From assembly GCF_000002995.4 (NCBI RefSeq), contig NW_025062476.1, forward strand, positions 6,995,001-7,059,000: a DNA stretch of 64,000 nt, read 5' to 3'. The translations under genes and the position numbers were made by a program. Each line of letters opens with the position of its first letter. Position 1 is the stretch's first letter. Below are positions 1 to 31,600 of the stretch, piece by piece. The notes beneath the pieces are model-generated. The model made no database searches, was not told where the DNA came from, and was given only the letters and a program-made list of their open reading frames with translations. This stretch comes from Brugia malayi. Taxonomy: Eukaryota > Nematoda > Chromadorea > Rhabditida > Onchocercidae.

Positions 1-868
1 AAACAAATAAATAGTTGGATGATTAAATATTACTATAACAATAGTAGTAGTAATAGCGCTGTTGTTATTATCGTTATTGCTGTTGTTGTTCTTACTTTGT
101 TATTGTTATGTTGTTATACTGTTTTTTTATTATAACTTTTGTAATATAAACAAAAAAAGAATAATATTATTATTTGGTAAATATTCTTTTTAAATATTAA
201 TGTTTTATCATATTAGTTTTGTAAAATTTTATTTATTTTTTATTTAATTTTTTTTTTTTTTTTTTTTTGCGGCAAAAAAAAATAAAGTATAGTGCTTTTT
301 GATCGTAGCAATACTGGAATTAATTCTTAAATGGAAGAGATAAATTTGATAATTATTATTTTGCAAAAGGTAAAAAAAAGAAAATCAGAATGAAGAAAAT
401 TGATAATAATTACCGAAGCATAAGTTCATTTTATTTGTTATTGTTGAATTGACATGCGAAAAGTAATAATAATTTACATTGGAAAAAATACAGAAATATT
501 TAAAAGGACAAAAATATGTTTATTTGTTTACTTCTTTTTTTAATTGAATTTTTTTTCAATTTTTTTCTCTTCATTAATTGAAACATTGATGAGAGTTGAA
601 ATATAAAAAAATTTTTATCTAGATCAAAATTTATATTAATATATATCATTTTTGATTAAGTTTATCTTTAAAGCTAATGAGTCCTAATCTGATCCAATCC
701 AAATTCATTTATTCATTGTTATTACTATTGTTATTGTTATTACGATCATTAATATTATTTACTATTGTTGTCATCATTTATTACTGTTTGTTGTTATCAT
801 TATTTATGATTGCTATTATTCTTATCATGATTAATTATCATGAATAATATTGCAGTAATAGAAATTTG
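1..868. other. AT-rich non-coding stretch upstream of the rootletin gene
   Basis: No convincing coding exon is seen. The stretch holds imperfect TNT/ATN triplet runs (about 40-120 and 715-830) and a poly-T run at 248-268. It could be promoter and 5' UTR of the rootletin gene, or part of an intron if a further 5' exon lies outside the window. I saw no clear X-box (DAF-19/RFX site), which is the usual mark of a cilium-gene promoter. Confidence 0.6.
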
Positions 869-20588
<19,720 letters not shown>

Positions 20589-23500
20589 TAATAATAAGAT
20601 GACAAATATTGATTATCATTATTCTTTTATTTCAGTTTAATTTTTTTTTAAAATTGTGATAATGGAAATTTATTTTTCCACCTTCATACCAGTTACCTTC
20701 TTTTCTTTTTTTTTTTCTTTTTCTTTTTTTATTAATTTGAATTCAGTTTGACAAAAATTAATGCAAAAAATGCTAATTAAGATAATAGAAAACGGTTGCA
20801 TACATAATTTTTGCTATATTTACTTTTTTGCGCTTCTTTTTTCCTTGTCCTGCTGCTAAAATGCGCATTTGTCATTATCACTCGGCTATTTATTTAATCT
20901 GCCGTTTGTTATCGTTATCAGCATTATATTTATGATAATAAGCCATAAATTCTTTCAACCTAGCATTTTGTCATTGGCTTTTTCTGGATGGTTAATTTGT
21001 TAATTAATTATTATTACCAGTAATTATTAAATTTCATTAGTTATGATTAATTACTATTTATTATAATTATCACTGTTTATTATCATTATTATTATTACTA
21101 CTAGTATTACTGTCAATTATTATTATTTTCTATTATTCCATTAAAAGTACTTAAGTGTTTTGTTGGTAAACATACGGGAAATGTATTTCAGATGTTTGTT
21201 ACATTTGAATTTTACTTCCAAAATCTTATTTTAAGTAAACGGAGAATAATTCATTTTAAAATTTAAAAATTCTTTATAAAAATTTATGAGGTTACATGCC
21301 TTTTTTTGCTTTTAAAATAAAAATAAAGAAATAGAAGTGTAATCAATTTTTAATTCAAAACTTCTTATTTTCAATTAAAATTAAGAAAAGAAAAAAGCAA
21401 TATGCATTCTGTTTATTTGTTTTGTCAAAAAAGGCATGAAATTTTAATAATACAATATTATTTATAATAATATTAAACATTCACAGAAATATTTTATTAG
21501 TATTAATTTTTATAAAAATTTTAATTTTTTTTACTAATAAAGGTAATAAATTTATATGCCATTTACTAATTATCACTTATAATGCATTTATAAAGCTAAT
21601 AAACAATTTGGGTAATTTATCAGAGCAATAAATGTAAATATTTTGTGCGTCATTTTTATTAAACGTTATTTTCAGTCCTAATTAATGTTTTTCTGGAATT
21701 TGCAGAAATCCTTCAATTTTAATTTAATTATTTCAACTTTTTTTTTCGCTTATTTGTTTCACTTAAATTATAATTCTTTCTACTTTTTTCTTTTTTTTTC
21801 ATTTCTTCCTAATCTTTAATAATATTTGTATTAGCAATTAGGTAAAAAATTTTGAATTGAGAAATTTTTTGCATTCTATTTTAATAAAAACAAAAAAACT
21901 TTCAGTAATATTTATACAGCAATATTAGAAAAATTTTTGTTATAATTTTACTTTTATGTTTTATTTTATAGTCAAAAAATCCTTTTATCCTATATATTTG
22001 TATATATTAATCATTCTTTTTTTATCAGTAGAATTTTTTGAAAAAAAAGCTCTTTTTCAATTACAAAAAACCTTGCAAAAATTATTTAGGAATTAATTAG
22101 CATATTTATTATCATATTTAAAAATATCTGATAAACATATTATCATTGATAAATATTAAAACAAAAACAATAATATCTGCTAAGCATTCGCTAATATCAT
22201 TTTAATATTTATTGTTTACTGTTGGTTATTTTACTCAGCCATTAAGCAGTAAGCAGCAGTAACAATAATTGAAATAAATTATATTATAAATCAAACAAAT
22301 CATTATTATTACATAATTATTGATCATAATGATTTAATTTGCTTACTTATTCGTCATTAAATAATTATAATTAATTTCGAGAATTTTCTTACTGCAGTTT
22401 TTTTACTGCAGGTGTATCATTTATTTTGATACATTTTTTTTTAATGAAATTTTCAAATGTAATCTGTTTGATGTTTCTAATTTCATTTTATCCTCCTTTA
22501 TCTTTGCAACAAATTATTTTATGCATCTATTTTGAAAAACAAAAAAATATAAAAAAAATATTTTTTTCTAAAATTTGTCTTAAATTTAAAAATTCTTCTG
22601 TTTCTTTTTTACTTTCTTTTTGAAAGTTTTTTTTTTCCAAAAATAGATTTTCCGGTTTGATACATTTTTTTTTCAAATCAATGAAATAATTAATATTTTC
22701 TTTCTCATTCTCAGTTTTGAAATTTTCACAAATTTCTTATTTAAAAATCAGAAAAAGTAAACTGTATAAAAAAATTAGCAGCAAAGGTTTAAATATTTTT
22801 CATTGCTTTATATAAATTTTTTATATATGAGTTTAATGCATCTTTGTATAAATTCTAGATAATGATTTAGTATTTCGTTTTTGAAATTCTCTTTATTTCT
22901 TTAAATTCTCATAACACTAATTGATTGATTAACATCCCACATCTTTATTTCTTGCATGAAAGACTATAAATTTTTCAGTAATAATAATAACAATCATTAT
23001 AATAGTAATAAATAATAGTATTAATAATAATAACAATAACAGTAATAATAATAAATAATGGATAATAGTAGTAATAGTAATAATAATAGTGATAGTAATA
23101 ATGATAGTAATAATAATATAACAATGATAATAATAATAGCAGCAACGATGCAAGCCGTAATAGTAATAATGATAATAGCAGTAATTAGCATGCATTTGTG
23201 TTTTGCACTGGTGGAAGTAATTTTTGCAACCACTGATTTCCCTTTAATGAGATAACTGTAATTTATTTATTCGTATAATTGTATTTGTTCTAAATAAGGA
23301 ATCTAATTCGGAGCGATGATTGTACGATTTATTTGATGTAATTAAAAATTTTTAAATATAATTGAGAAGATTTATCAATATTTTCGTTTTCCTAACAGAA
23401 AGTTAATTGTTTTGAGGAGAACTGAAAAGGAATATTTGATTCAAAATATTGAAGCAATGAGAAAAATTTCAGGAAATATTTTGATAAAAATTGCAAATTA

Positions 23501-25267
23501 ATTAATCGATGCATTTGCTAACGATTTAAAATTTATTTAAGAATGGTTTATCGTTACTGTTATCACTATTATCGTTCTTATTATAAATATTACTATTTAT
23601 TGCTATTTTTATAAGTTATTATCCATTATTATCGATATTATCATTGTTATTAATATCATTAATAATATTTATTATTATTAAATTCCAGTAATAGCAGCAA
23701 TGGTAGTCAGTAGTTGTAAAATAATATTTAAAAAAAAAAGTGTTCTTGACTTTTATTTACAAGTCAAAAAAATAGTTGATTTAGTTTTGCCTTTCTTTCA
23801 TGTGTCCATAATTAAAATTTTTAAATTTCCAGCTTAATCCAGTAACATAATAAATTAAAAGCTTGAAAATTTTTTTTGAAATAAATCGTACTATCATCAA
23901 TCTGTCATTCATGCTTATGTGTTGTTTGGATTAATTTTACAAGAATTTTTCATAGAATTTTAAAAATTTGAAAACATTTTCAGAGAAGAAGAAAAAGACA
24001 GTAATCGTTGTGCATATGGTTGGTCAAACGAATGCTAACGGCGAGCAATCGAATTGATAGAAAAAGATCGAAAAATGAAAAAACAAATTTAAGCAAAAAA
24101 AAAAATTTTTCTCATCATTATATTTTCCTTTTTTCTTTACTACAAAAAAAGAAGGTTGTTTTATGAAAAAAATTATGATAATAATCAAAAAGAAAAAAAG
24201 TGAGAAATTATAATTCAAACCCGAATTTGAATTTTCAGTTGCACTTTTTTTCTGCAATTTCAAATTATATGTCTCTCTTTTAAATGTTTCTTTTTAGCAT
24301 TGTTCTTTTCAAATTTTTTTCTTTTCTTATTCTTCCTTTTTTTTTTTTTTCATTTTTATTTTTCGTTAATTTTTAGAGCATTATCCTCATTATTTAGCAA
24401 TTTTTTTTCTGCTGCCCTAATTATAGTTTTAGTAGTATTTCATTAAATCTAAAATTCCGAATTAATTGACCAAGCATTTTCCTTCCTTTCCTTTTTTTTT
24501 GGTTACTATCGGTTAGTATTATATGTTATTAGTTGCTAATAAAATTTTATTTCTTTTTTTTCTCATTGTTAAATTTAACGACAAAACACTGAACAATAGG
24601 TTTTCGTTTAATCGAACAATCTATCATATTAATCTCTAAATTTACAATTGTTAAAAAAAGAGTTCATTGCTTCAAAACAGTTTTAAAATTTTCATATTTA
24701 AATATTGAATGCTTTAGTTAAAAATAGTGCTATGAATTCTCTAGCTGTTAATAAAAAAAAATTGCTTAGAAAAGGAAGTACTATACTTTTTCTAAAAGAT
24801 ACTATAACCCTTGCTAGTATTATTCTGTAATGGGATCTAATTTCAAGTTATGAATATGAAGATATTTAACATTTAAATTTGCAATTCCTAGAAGAAAAAT
24901 TTACTACTTCAAAAAAATTACTTCGAAAGAATTTTGAAAACTTCATATTTTAAATATTATAGGTAAAGAAATGTTTCAATTGAAAATAGTAAAGTACAAA
25001 TTTTTCTTGAGTTTATCTTCTCTAAATCCAAATTAAATCCGATCATTTAACTGATTTTTTTTTTCTTTTTTTTTTTTTTTTTTTTTTTTTGGAGGAGGAG
25101 ATGGATCAAAAATTAATGTAAAGTGCATTTAAAAAATTAAAAAAATAATTCAGCGTTTATAAATGTAAGAAAATAGGATTAAACAAGTAATTAATAAAGT
25201 AATGTGTATTATCAATTCAAACAATTGATTATAATAACAAAGATAGATGGAAATTGTAAAATTAAAT
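20589..25267. other. Intergenic region between rootletin and the small membrane protein gene
   Basis: About 4.7 kb without a recognisable gene. The first part is probably rootletin 3' UTR. Imperfect ATN repeats lie at about 22975-23180 and 23545-23690, and long poly-T tracts near 24333-24351 and 25058-25090. One GC-richer island at 23993-24060 follows an ATTTTCAG acceptor-like site and is listed among the findings. The genes on either side converge. Confidence 0.6.
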
Positions 25268-26857
25268 TTAAAGACTTCGATCCCTGCTATGATCCGTATA
25301 ATATACGGTATGTTCACGTGGTGGATGATAATGAATATCATAACCAGCATTAGTGGTAGCGTCAACGTTTGTTGGTATGCGCTGTTGACGGCTTCTTGAA
25401 AAAGCCGCAATAGCAGCCGCAACGGCACAAAGAATCAATGAAAGACTGATTACCATTAATAAAATTCTAAAAAATTAGCAATTAGTCCATCCTTTTTTCC
25501 AAAATTACTTAAATATCGAAATAGTATTCCATAAATTATAATGTAATTAATAACTTTTAATCGATTAGTCGATTAATCAATCAATTTATTAAACTTAAAT
25601 AAATGAATCGATGTGATTATATTTCCAAATGTTTCATATTTTTGCACTATTTTCTCCAAAAATATATATTTAATTGATTAAAATCACTTCATTTTTATGT
25701 TTCTTAAATTTACGAGAAATTCTAGTCAACTTTTTTGTAACCAAATTCCATTTCATTATTTTATTTCTATTCCAAATAAAATTAATTTTCCGTTAGCTGT
25801 ACTGATGATAAAATTCAACATTACTGCATACAAGCAAAACATTCAGATTGTTAAGGATAAATGCTAGTCATATACTATTATTCATTCAGTGCAAAATGAT
25901 ACATGTCATGCATGCAGCATGCATGGCATAATGCAACAAATTATGCATGCAATCTGTACAACTTATGCATTACTGTAGCATTCCACGCTGCTTTTGGAAT
26001 TAATTATTTTTCAAAAATTGCATTTATAAGTAATTCATTAAAACTATCTTTTGAAAAAATCAATGAATTTTAATTAGAAAGGAAAAAGAAAAAAAACTTA
26101 CATAAGCCACGTTCTTAGATAAAAGCAACAAGCGCCTAATAACCCGTAGCAACAATAATAATAATGAAAAATTGATTCATCAGGACATCTGAAATATAAA
26201 TAAAACGAAGTTTAAGAGTCTTATTAAATCATTTTAATTTAAAAAAAGATACATAAAGTGAAAAATCGTTAAAAAAATCTTGAAAGTTAACATTATAAAT
26301 GAAATTTCCTGGAAAAAAGTGAAAAACTGTTGAAATTAGGTGATAATAAAGTTTTGAGCATATAATATTAATATAAATGATAAAATAATAGTGAGCAAAT
26401 CATCTAATATTGGAACTTTCAAAAATTGAATTTTGGGATAAAGAAAAAAATTCATAGGAAATTGAATTATGAAATTATATAATCTTGGACAGAAATTTTC
26501 GGATGAAGGAAAAAGCTTTTATGTTTTTATGGCAGTTATCAGTTGATTGTCAACAAACTGATAATTTCATTTATATATTACATTGTGTGAAATTGACAAT
26601 TTCATAAAATTTCGGGGTTTCTGCTAATAGCAATTTAATTAATTAAATTAAACTGCAAAGTTAAAAATAATCACGATTTATAACTGATAGCAAGAAATTC
26701 ACAACGATGATACAAGTTGCACTAATACTGATCAGAACTGTAATCATTATTACGGCTATGATAGTGATTTAAATCATGATATACAATGACTTACATTGTT
26801 AAGCCACAAATAATTCCACCACTTGGATATGGGAAGTAATTTGGTGCACACATGAGG
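25268..26857 (-). CDS. Small cysteine-rich single-pass membrane protein (5' exon missing)
   Basis: Three phase-compatible exons on the minus strand, 26857-26795, 26188-26102 and 25466-25268 (stop TAA), encode at least 115 residues. The order is: a Cys/Pro ectodomain (MCAPNYFPYPSGG, then CGLTICPDE), a YYYCC...GACCFYLRTW segment, a hydrophobic span of about 24 residues (IILLMVISLSLILCAV...), then a polar cytoplasmic tail of about 40 residues starting SRSRQQR and rich in His, Tyr and Arg. The CP...YYYCC...CCF pattern followed by a membrane span recalls Shisa-like and related small nematode membrane proteins, but I do not recognise a named family and assign no function. The first exon, expected to carry a signal peptide and end in phase 2, was not found with confidence. 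A 5' exon with ATG at about 27277 and a GTATAT donor is possible but weak. Confidence 0.62.
25907..25925. repeat. Perfect inverted repeat of ATGCAT boxes in an intron
   Basis: Two 9-bp arms (CATGCATGC / GCATGCATG) separated by one base, inside the intron 25467-26101 of the small membrane protein gene. Further ATGCAT boxes follow within about 60 bp. It could be a homeodomain/POU-type binding cluster, or simple sequence. Confidence 0.7.
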
Positions 26858-28661
26858 CTGAAATAAAACTTATTTTTGTTACAAGTAAAAAAAACGAAAG
26901 ACTACCTAAATTTAAAGAAGAGAAGTGGAAAATAACAATAACAATAGTTAATCCAGTCATTTTCTAATTAATCGATATTATCAATGAAAGATAATATTAT
27001 AACTTATTAGCTATATTGCTAATTAATCGGAATCATTCAAAAATTTAAAAGAAAAGATTTAGAAATTTAGTGAAATATTTTTTGTCCTTTTCTTAAGCAA
27101 AAATACCGACAAAATAGTCTTTTAAAAAACTGAAAGTAAAAATTCATGTAAAAATAAAGATCAAATGGATAGTATCAGTAATATAAAATGATGATTAATG
27201 AAATATACAACAACTTCCATTGATTGCATAGTTCGAGAAAATTTTGCACCATTTTTATGATTTGTAAACAAATTTGCTTATCGCTTAAATTTCCATCTTA
27301 AAATCATTCGTGCCTTTTCTTTCATTTTTCTTTTCCTAAGTTATAAAATTTTTACGTTTATCAATCATTTTCTGTAAATTATTCATTCACAGAAAAGAAA
27401 ATCAATCGATATTTCATCCATTTATTGGATGATCAGTCGATAGTTTACAATCAGAATTTAAATCCGTATAAGAATCAATATCTGAAACTTTTCTTAGTAT
27501 GTTATCGAGCTATCATCAGCACTTACTAATTTTAAAATATAACTCTTTCAAATGATTGCTGTGAAATTATCTGACATATGTGAATTTTAAAAAGTGTCAA
27601 ATTAATATTTAATATATATTTAACATAAATTAACATTTAATTCTCAGCAAATTAATTACTATATATTATCTTTTATAGAATTGTAATTTGCCAAAAATAA
27701 TTAAATAAAAAAGTTAATATTTTCTTTTAATTTGTTTCATTCTATATTCCTCTTCAAATTATGTATTTCTTATTGTGATTGTTTTCATTTTATTTTATTT
27801 TTTTGTTCGTTTCTTTTTTTATGAAATTTTAGATCTTTTTTTCAGTGATTCAGAAAAAAGTACTATTTTGTAAATTTATTTTAATTATAATTATCGCTTC
27901 CTTGCAAACTTTATTTTTTTTTAATTTTAAGAAATGCTAATTTACATCTTATTTGTTATCAAAGAAAAGAAAAAAACGATGGGAAAATTTCACAGATTCT
28001 GTAGCAATAAAGAAAAACAGAAAACAAAAAATGCACATGTTTTTTTTGTAGAAATGTATTGAAAGAGAATGTTAAAGAAAGAAAAGATTAAAAAAGAAGC
28101 CAATAAAATGATCTAAAAAAAGTAGTTCATTTAAATTTCGAAATTTAGATAAAGAAATATTTTTTCTTTTGCTTTTAAGTGAAACTGTAATAACAATGAA
28201 TGAAAAATGATATTTCATATGAAAATTTAAGTGTTTTTATTAGAATGAAAATACGAATTTCTCTCTCTCCGAAGCACGGAGAGAGAGAAATTTCTTTTTG
28301 GGATAATTATAAAGAATAAAGATTTGTTCAATTAAATTTCTCTTCGTTTTTTGCTTGCTAAACTAATAATTCAAAAATAAATGACAAAAGACTGAAATTT
28401 GAAATACATATAGGATCAGGAAATTAATTATTTTAAAAGTTTTATTTTTTAATGACAACTTGCCTGAATATAGATCGATTTATCAAAGAAATTCACAAAA
28501 ATGATTTCTAAAAATTTACACCTTTTCTTACTTATCGTGTCATCTATTTGCTTGTAATAATTCTCAAATGACAACGATAAACAATGCTTTTCTAAAAAAA
28601 AAAGAAAAAGTTTATTTAATTTACTTAGAAGCATGAATTGTTTCACAAAATGATTTAATAT
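26858..28661. other. Intergenic region between two minus-strand genes
   Basis: About 1.8 kb of AT-rich sequence. It should hold the unresolved first exon and promoter of the downstream membrane protein gene, plus the 3' UTR of the transporter gene. A strong 16-bp-arm hairpin lies at 28256-28292. TTTATT, the reverse complement of AATAAA, occurs at 28613-28618 and 28441-28446 and may be the transporter's polyadenylation signal. No further exon could be supported. Confidence 0.5.
28256..28292. repeat. Perfect hairpin: 16-bp arms, 5-base loop
   Basis: Left arm 28256-28271, loop AAGCA, right arm 28277-28292. The arms are a CT/GA-rich run capped by CCG/CGG. It is the strongest inverted repeat in its neighbourhood and lies downstream of the transporter stop codon. 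It could form a 3'-end RNA structure, or be the remnant of a small inverted-repeat element. Confidence 0.85.
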
Positions 28662-31600
28662 TCAATGTAAATCACTCATAGCTGTTTCTGTTTGTTCGGT
28701 GTAGTGATAACGCTTCCGGCTTGAATAGTCGGGATTTTCCTCATTTAAAGCTGTAATAGTAGTTTCAACTTCCGGATTACTGGAAATATTTTCCGTAGCA
28801 ATTATTTGTGCAAAAGATGGCTTATTAATACTTCCAATGCTTGAAAATGCAGTTTTGAACATATGTGGAAGTGTAAATTGACTGATACCTAAAAATAAAA
28901 ATTACATATTGATAATGTCATGATATATAATTGCATTGATTAATTTTATCGCTATCACTGCCTATTGCACTGCACTTTTTATTGTTATCAAATAAATGAA
29001 TGAAATAATAAAATGACATAATATTGTAAATGATAAGATCATAATTATGTTCATGAGCAATAGCATTAAAAGATGTTTAGGATAATAACTAATCAAAAGA
29101 TGCTGAAAGAATTTTAGATCGCAATGATGACATTTGGTGATAGCATTTAGATGTGCGCAGCGCAAATTGATTTAAGTTTATCTTTTTTTGCAATGATTAA
29201 TAATTTTGATATTGTCCAGTCAGTAAAATGTACAGCCAGCAGTATCATATTCTTCAAGTTAATGACATTTCTCATTAACAGCACTAATTTCAACGTTAAC
29301 TTATGACGGTTCATGGACAATTCGACTAGAAAACAATCCTCAAAATATCCATTATTCGCTTTATTAAGCTTTTATAGTTTTGATATTTCAACATGGGCGG
29401 GAAATAAAGAGTCTTTGTTTTGTTTTGTTTTTTTTTATCCAATTACATCAATAGCCAACTGAGTGAAAGATAGAAATGAGCTTTAAGCTAGGCTATCTTT
29501 TCTAAGGTCTTTTTCCTTTTGAAGCAGTCAGCCTAAATGAGATTGCTTAATTATTCAGAATGTTTTTCTCATTTCCTGAATCAATCTTGACTTAGAGAAT
29601 TAATATCCTGAATCTGTGACTTCCAAGTAGTCTCTTCATTAGCCATTTGATTATTCAAGATGTTACTGTTATCTCCTAAGTCACTCTCGACTTAGAGAAT
29701 TAATATTTTGAATCTTGGCTTCCGCCCATTTCTTCATTGGCCGTTTCATCTTTCGCCCATCTTTTACACAGCTTCTTAATAAGTTTAAGCATAATCTCTC
29801 TATCTTTCACAATGGTTTTTTTTTTTTTTTTCAGGAATATTGTGTTTTCTGCTATTGCAATTAAACAACAAAAAAGCATTCAATTAGACACTTATAAAAT
29901 TTTGATAATAATTTATATTGATAGAAAAGAGATATATGGCAAAGGATTGAAAAGGAAAATTAAAAAAGGACAAACATACCAGGTGAAACAGATGGACATA
30001 CTCGTCCAATATAATAATATAAAGTAGCTAATGCTAATAAATGTAGCAGTGCATACCAAAAATTTATAAATAATATTATAAGAATGTTTGTAATAGCCTG
30101 AAATAAGCATTAATTATGGAATGAATAGCAGCAACAACAACAATAACAAATAAAAAACAATGACAACACTAACAAACAACAACAAATAAACAAAAACAGC
30201 CTTTCACGAAAATAAACAACAGTAAGGAACAAACAGCGAATAATAAAAGAAGACAAAAAGCAACAAACAAACAACAACAACAACAACAGTAGCAGCACAC
30301 AATAACAACAACGACAACAATAGCAGAAACACAGCAACAACAACAACAATAGCAGAAACACAGCAACAACAACAACAATAGCAGAAACACAGCAACAACA
30401 ACAATGGCAGAAACACAGCAACAACAACAACAATAGCAGAAATACAGCAGCAGCAACAACAACAATAGCAGAAATACAGCAACAACAACAACAACAATAG
30501 CAGAACACAGTAACAGCAATAGCAATAAAAGAATGAATTGCTTAATCAATAGTGAAAATGGTGTTGAAAAAAAAAAAAAATTACATACCCCAATAAATGA
30601 TATGTAACGATTGCTGAAAACTGAATACCATGTATGTGCTTGATCACCAATTCTGAAACTGGAACTTCCCTCCTCATCTAAAACATTTCACTTAAAATAA
30701 TAAGCATATTATTATCAACATATTATCATTACTCATAATTGATACTAATCATTACCTAAATTAATCTAAGCTAAATATTTTTCATCAGTATATTTGAATT
30801 AATAAAAGAATTATACCAAATATTTAAGGTTAATACTTTTCACAAAGTTATTATCATTAATTTATGCAATAATATATACATACTATCAGTACTTGGTAAA
30901 TCACTTGAAATGTTTTCCGGAAATAATTTTTTCAAATCACCAGAATCATCTCCATCATCTACTGTTGCATCTTTTAAATGTCCCATACTGCCATATTTTG
31001 TAGTAGCACTAATAAAAATGAAATGGATGCAAAATTATAAAATTCTCATCATTTTTCATATATTTAAATAGATAGATTGTATTCATACTTCGAAATAATA
31101 AGAAAATAGAAAATTTAATAAAATGAAGTAAAAAATAAAAATTTTGGTGAAATCATTACTTCAATTTGTTTACATTTTGAAGATCATAACTCATCGCCAA
31201 TGAAACATAGGAATAATTAACAAAAGCATAAGTTATTAAAAATGGCATCGTTGAAAGAATTGCTAATTGATTTAAATCATCAAATAATACAAAAATAATT
31301 GCTATAAGCATCATTGCAAGACTTGCGCGTAATGGGCTTTTATTAGCGCCTTGCTGAAAATAGCAATTTCAATTGCAAGAAAAAAAGAAATAAATAATTT
31401 GAATATAAAATTTAATTACAATAAATATTTTGTATTGAATTGAATTAATAGCATGCAGTGTAATCATTATTATTAGAAATAAGGAAAAAAGGTGAGATAA
31501 TCGCTATAATTAAAAAGTTTTAAAATTATAAACTAAAGAAGGGAGAGAGAGAGAAATTTATCATATACTTATGACTGTGGAAAAACTAAAGCTATCTTAC

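Noticed and set aside
1..868. Search for an X-box (DAF-19 site) upstream of the rootletin gene
   Set aside because: No sequence with the expected GTNRCC-AT-RGNAAC-like symmetry was seen. The true promoter may lie further upstream.
22929..23255. Open frames on both strands rich in Ile, Tyr or Asn/Ser, one ending in a signal-peptide-like stretch
   Set aside because: They are produced by an ATN triplet repeat. The hydrophobic run is repeat-derived and no partner exon with matching phase was found.
30110..30549. Long minus-strand open frames rich in Leu/Cys or Val/Cys
   Set aside because: They are readings of the CAA/TAGCAG minisatellite in different phases, lying inside a transporter intron, with no domain-like sequence.
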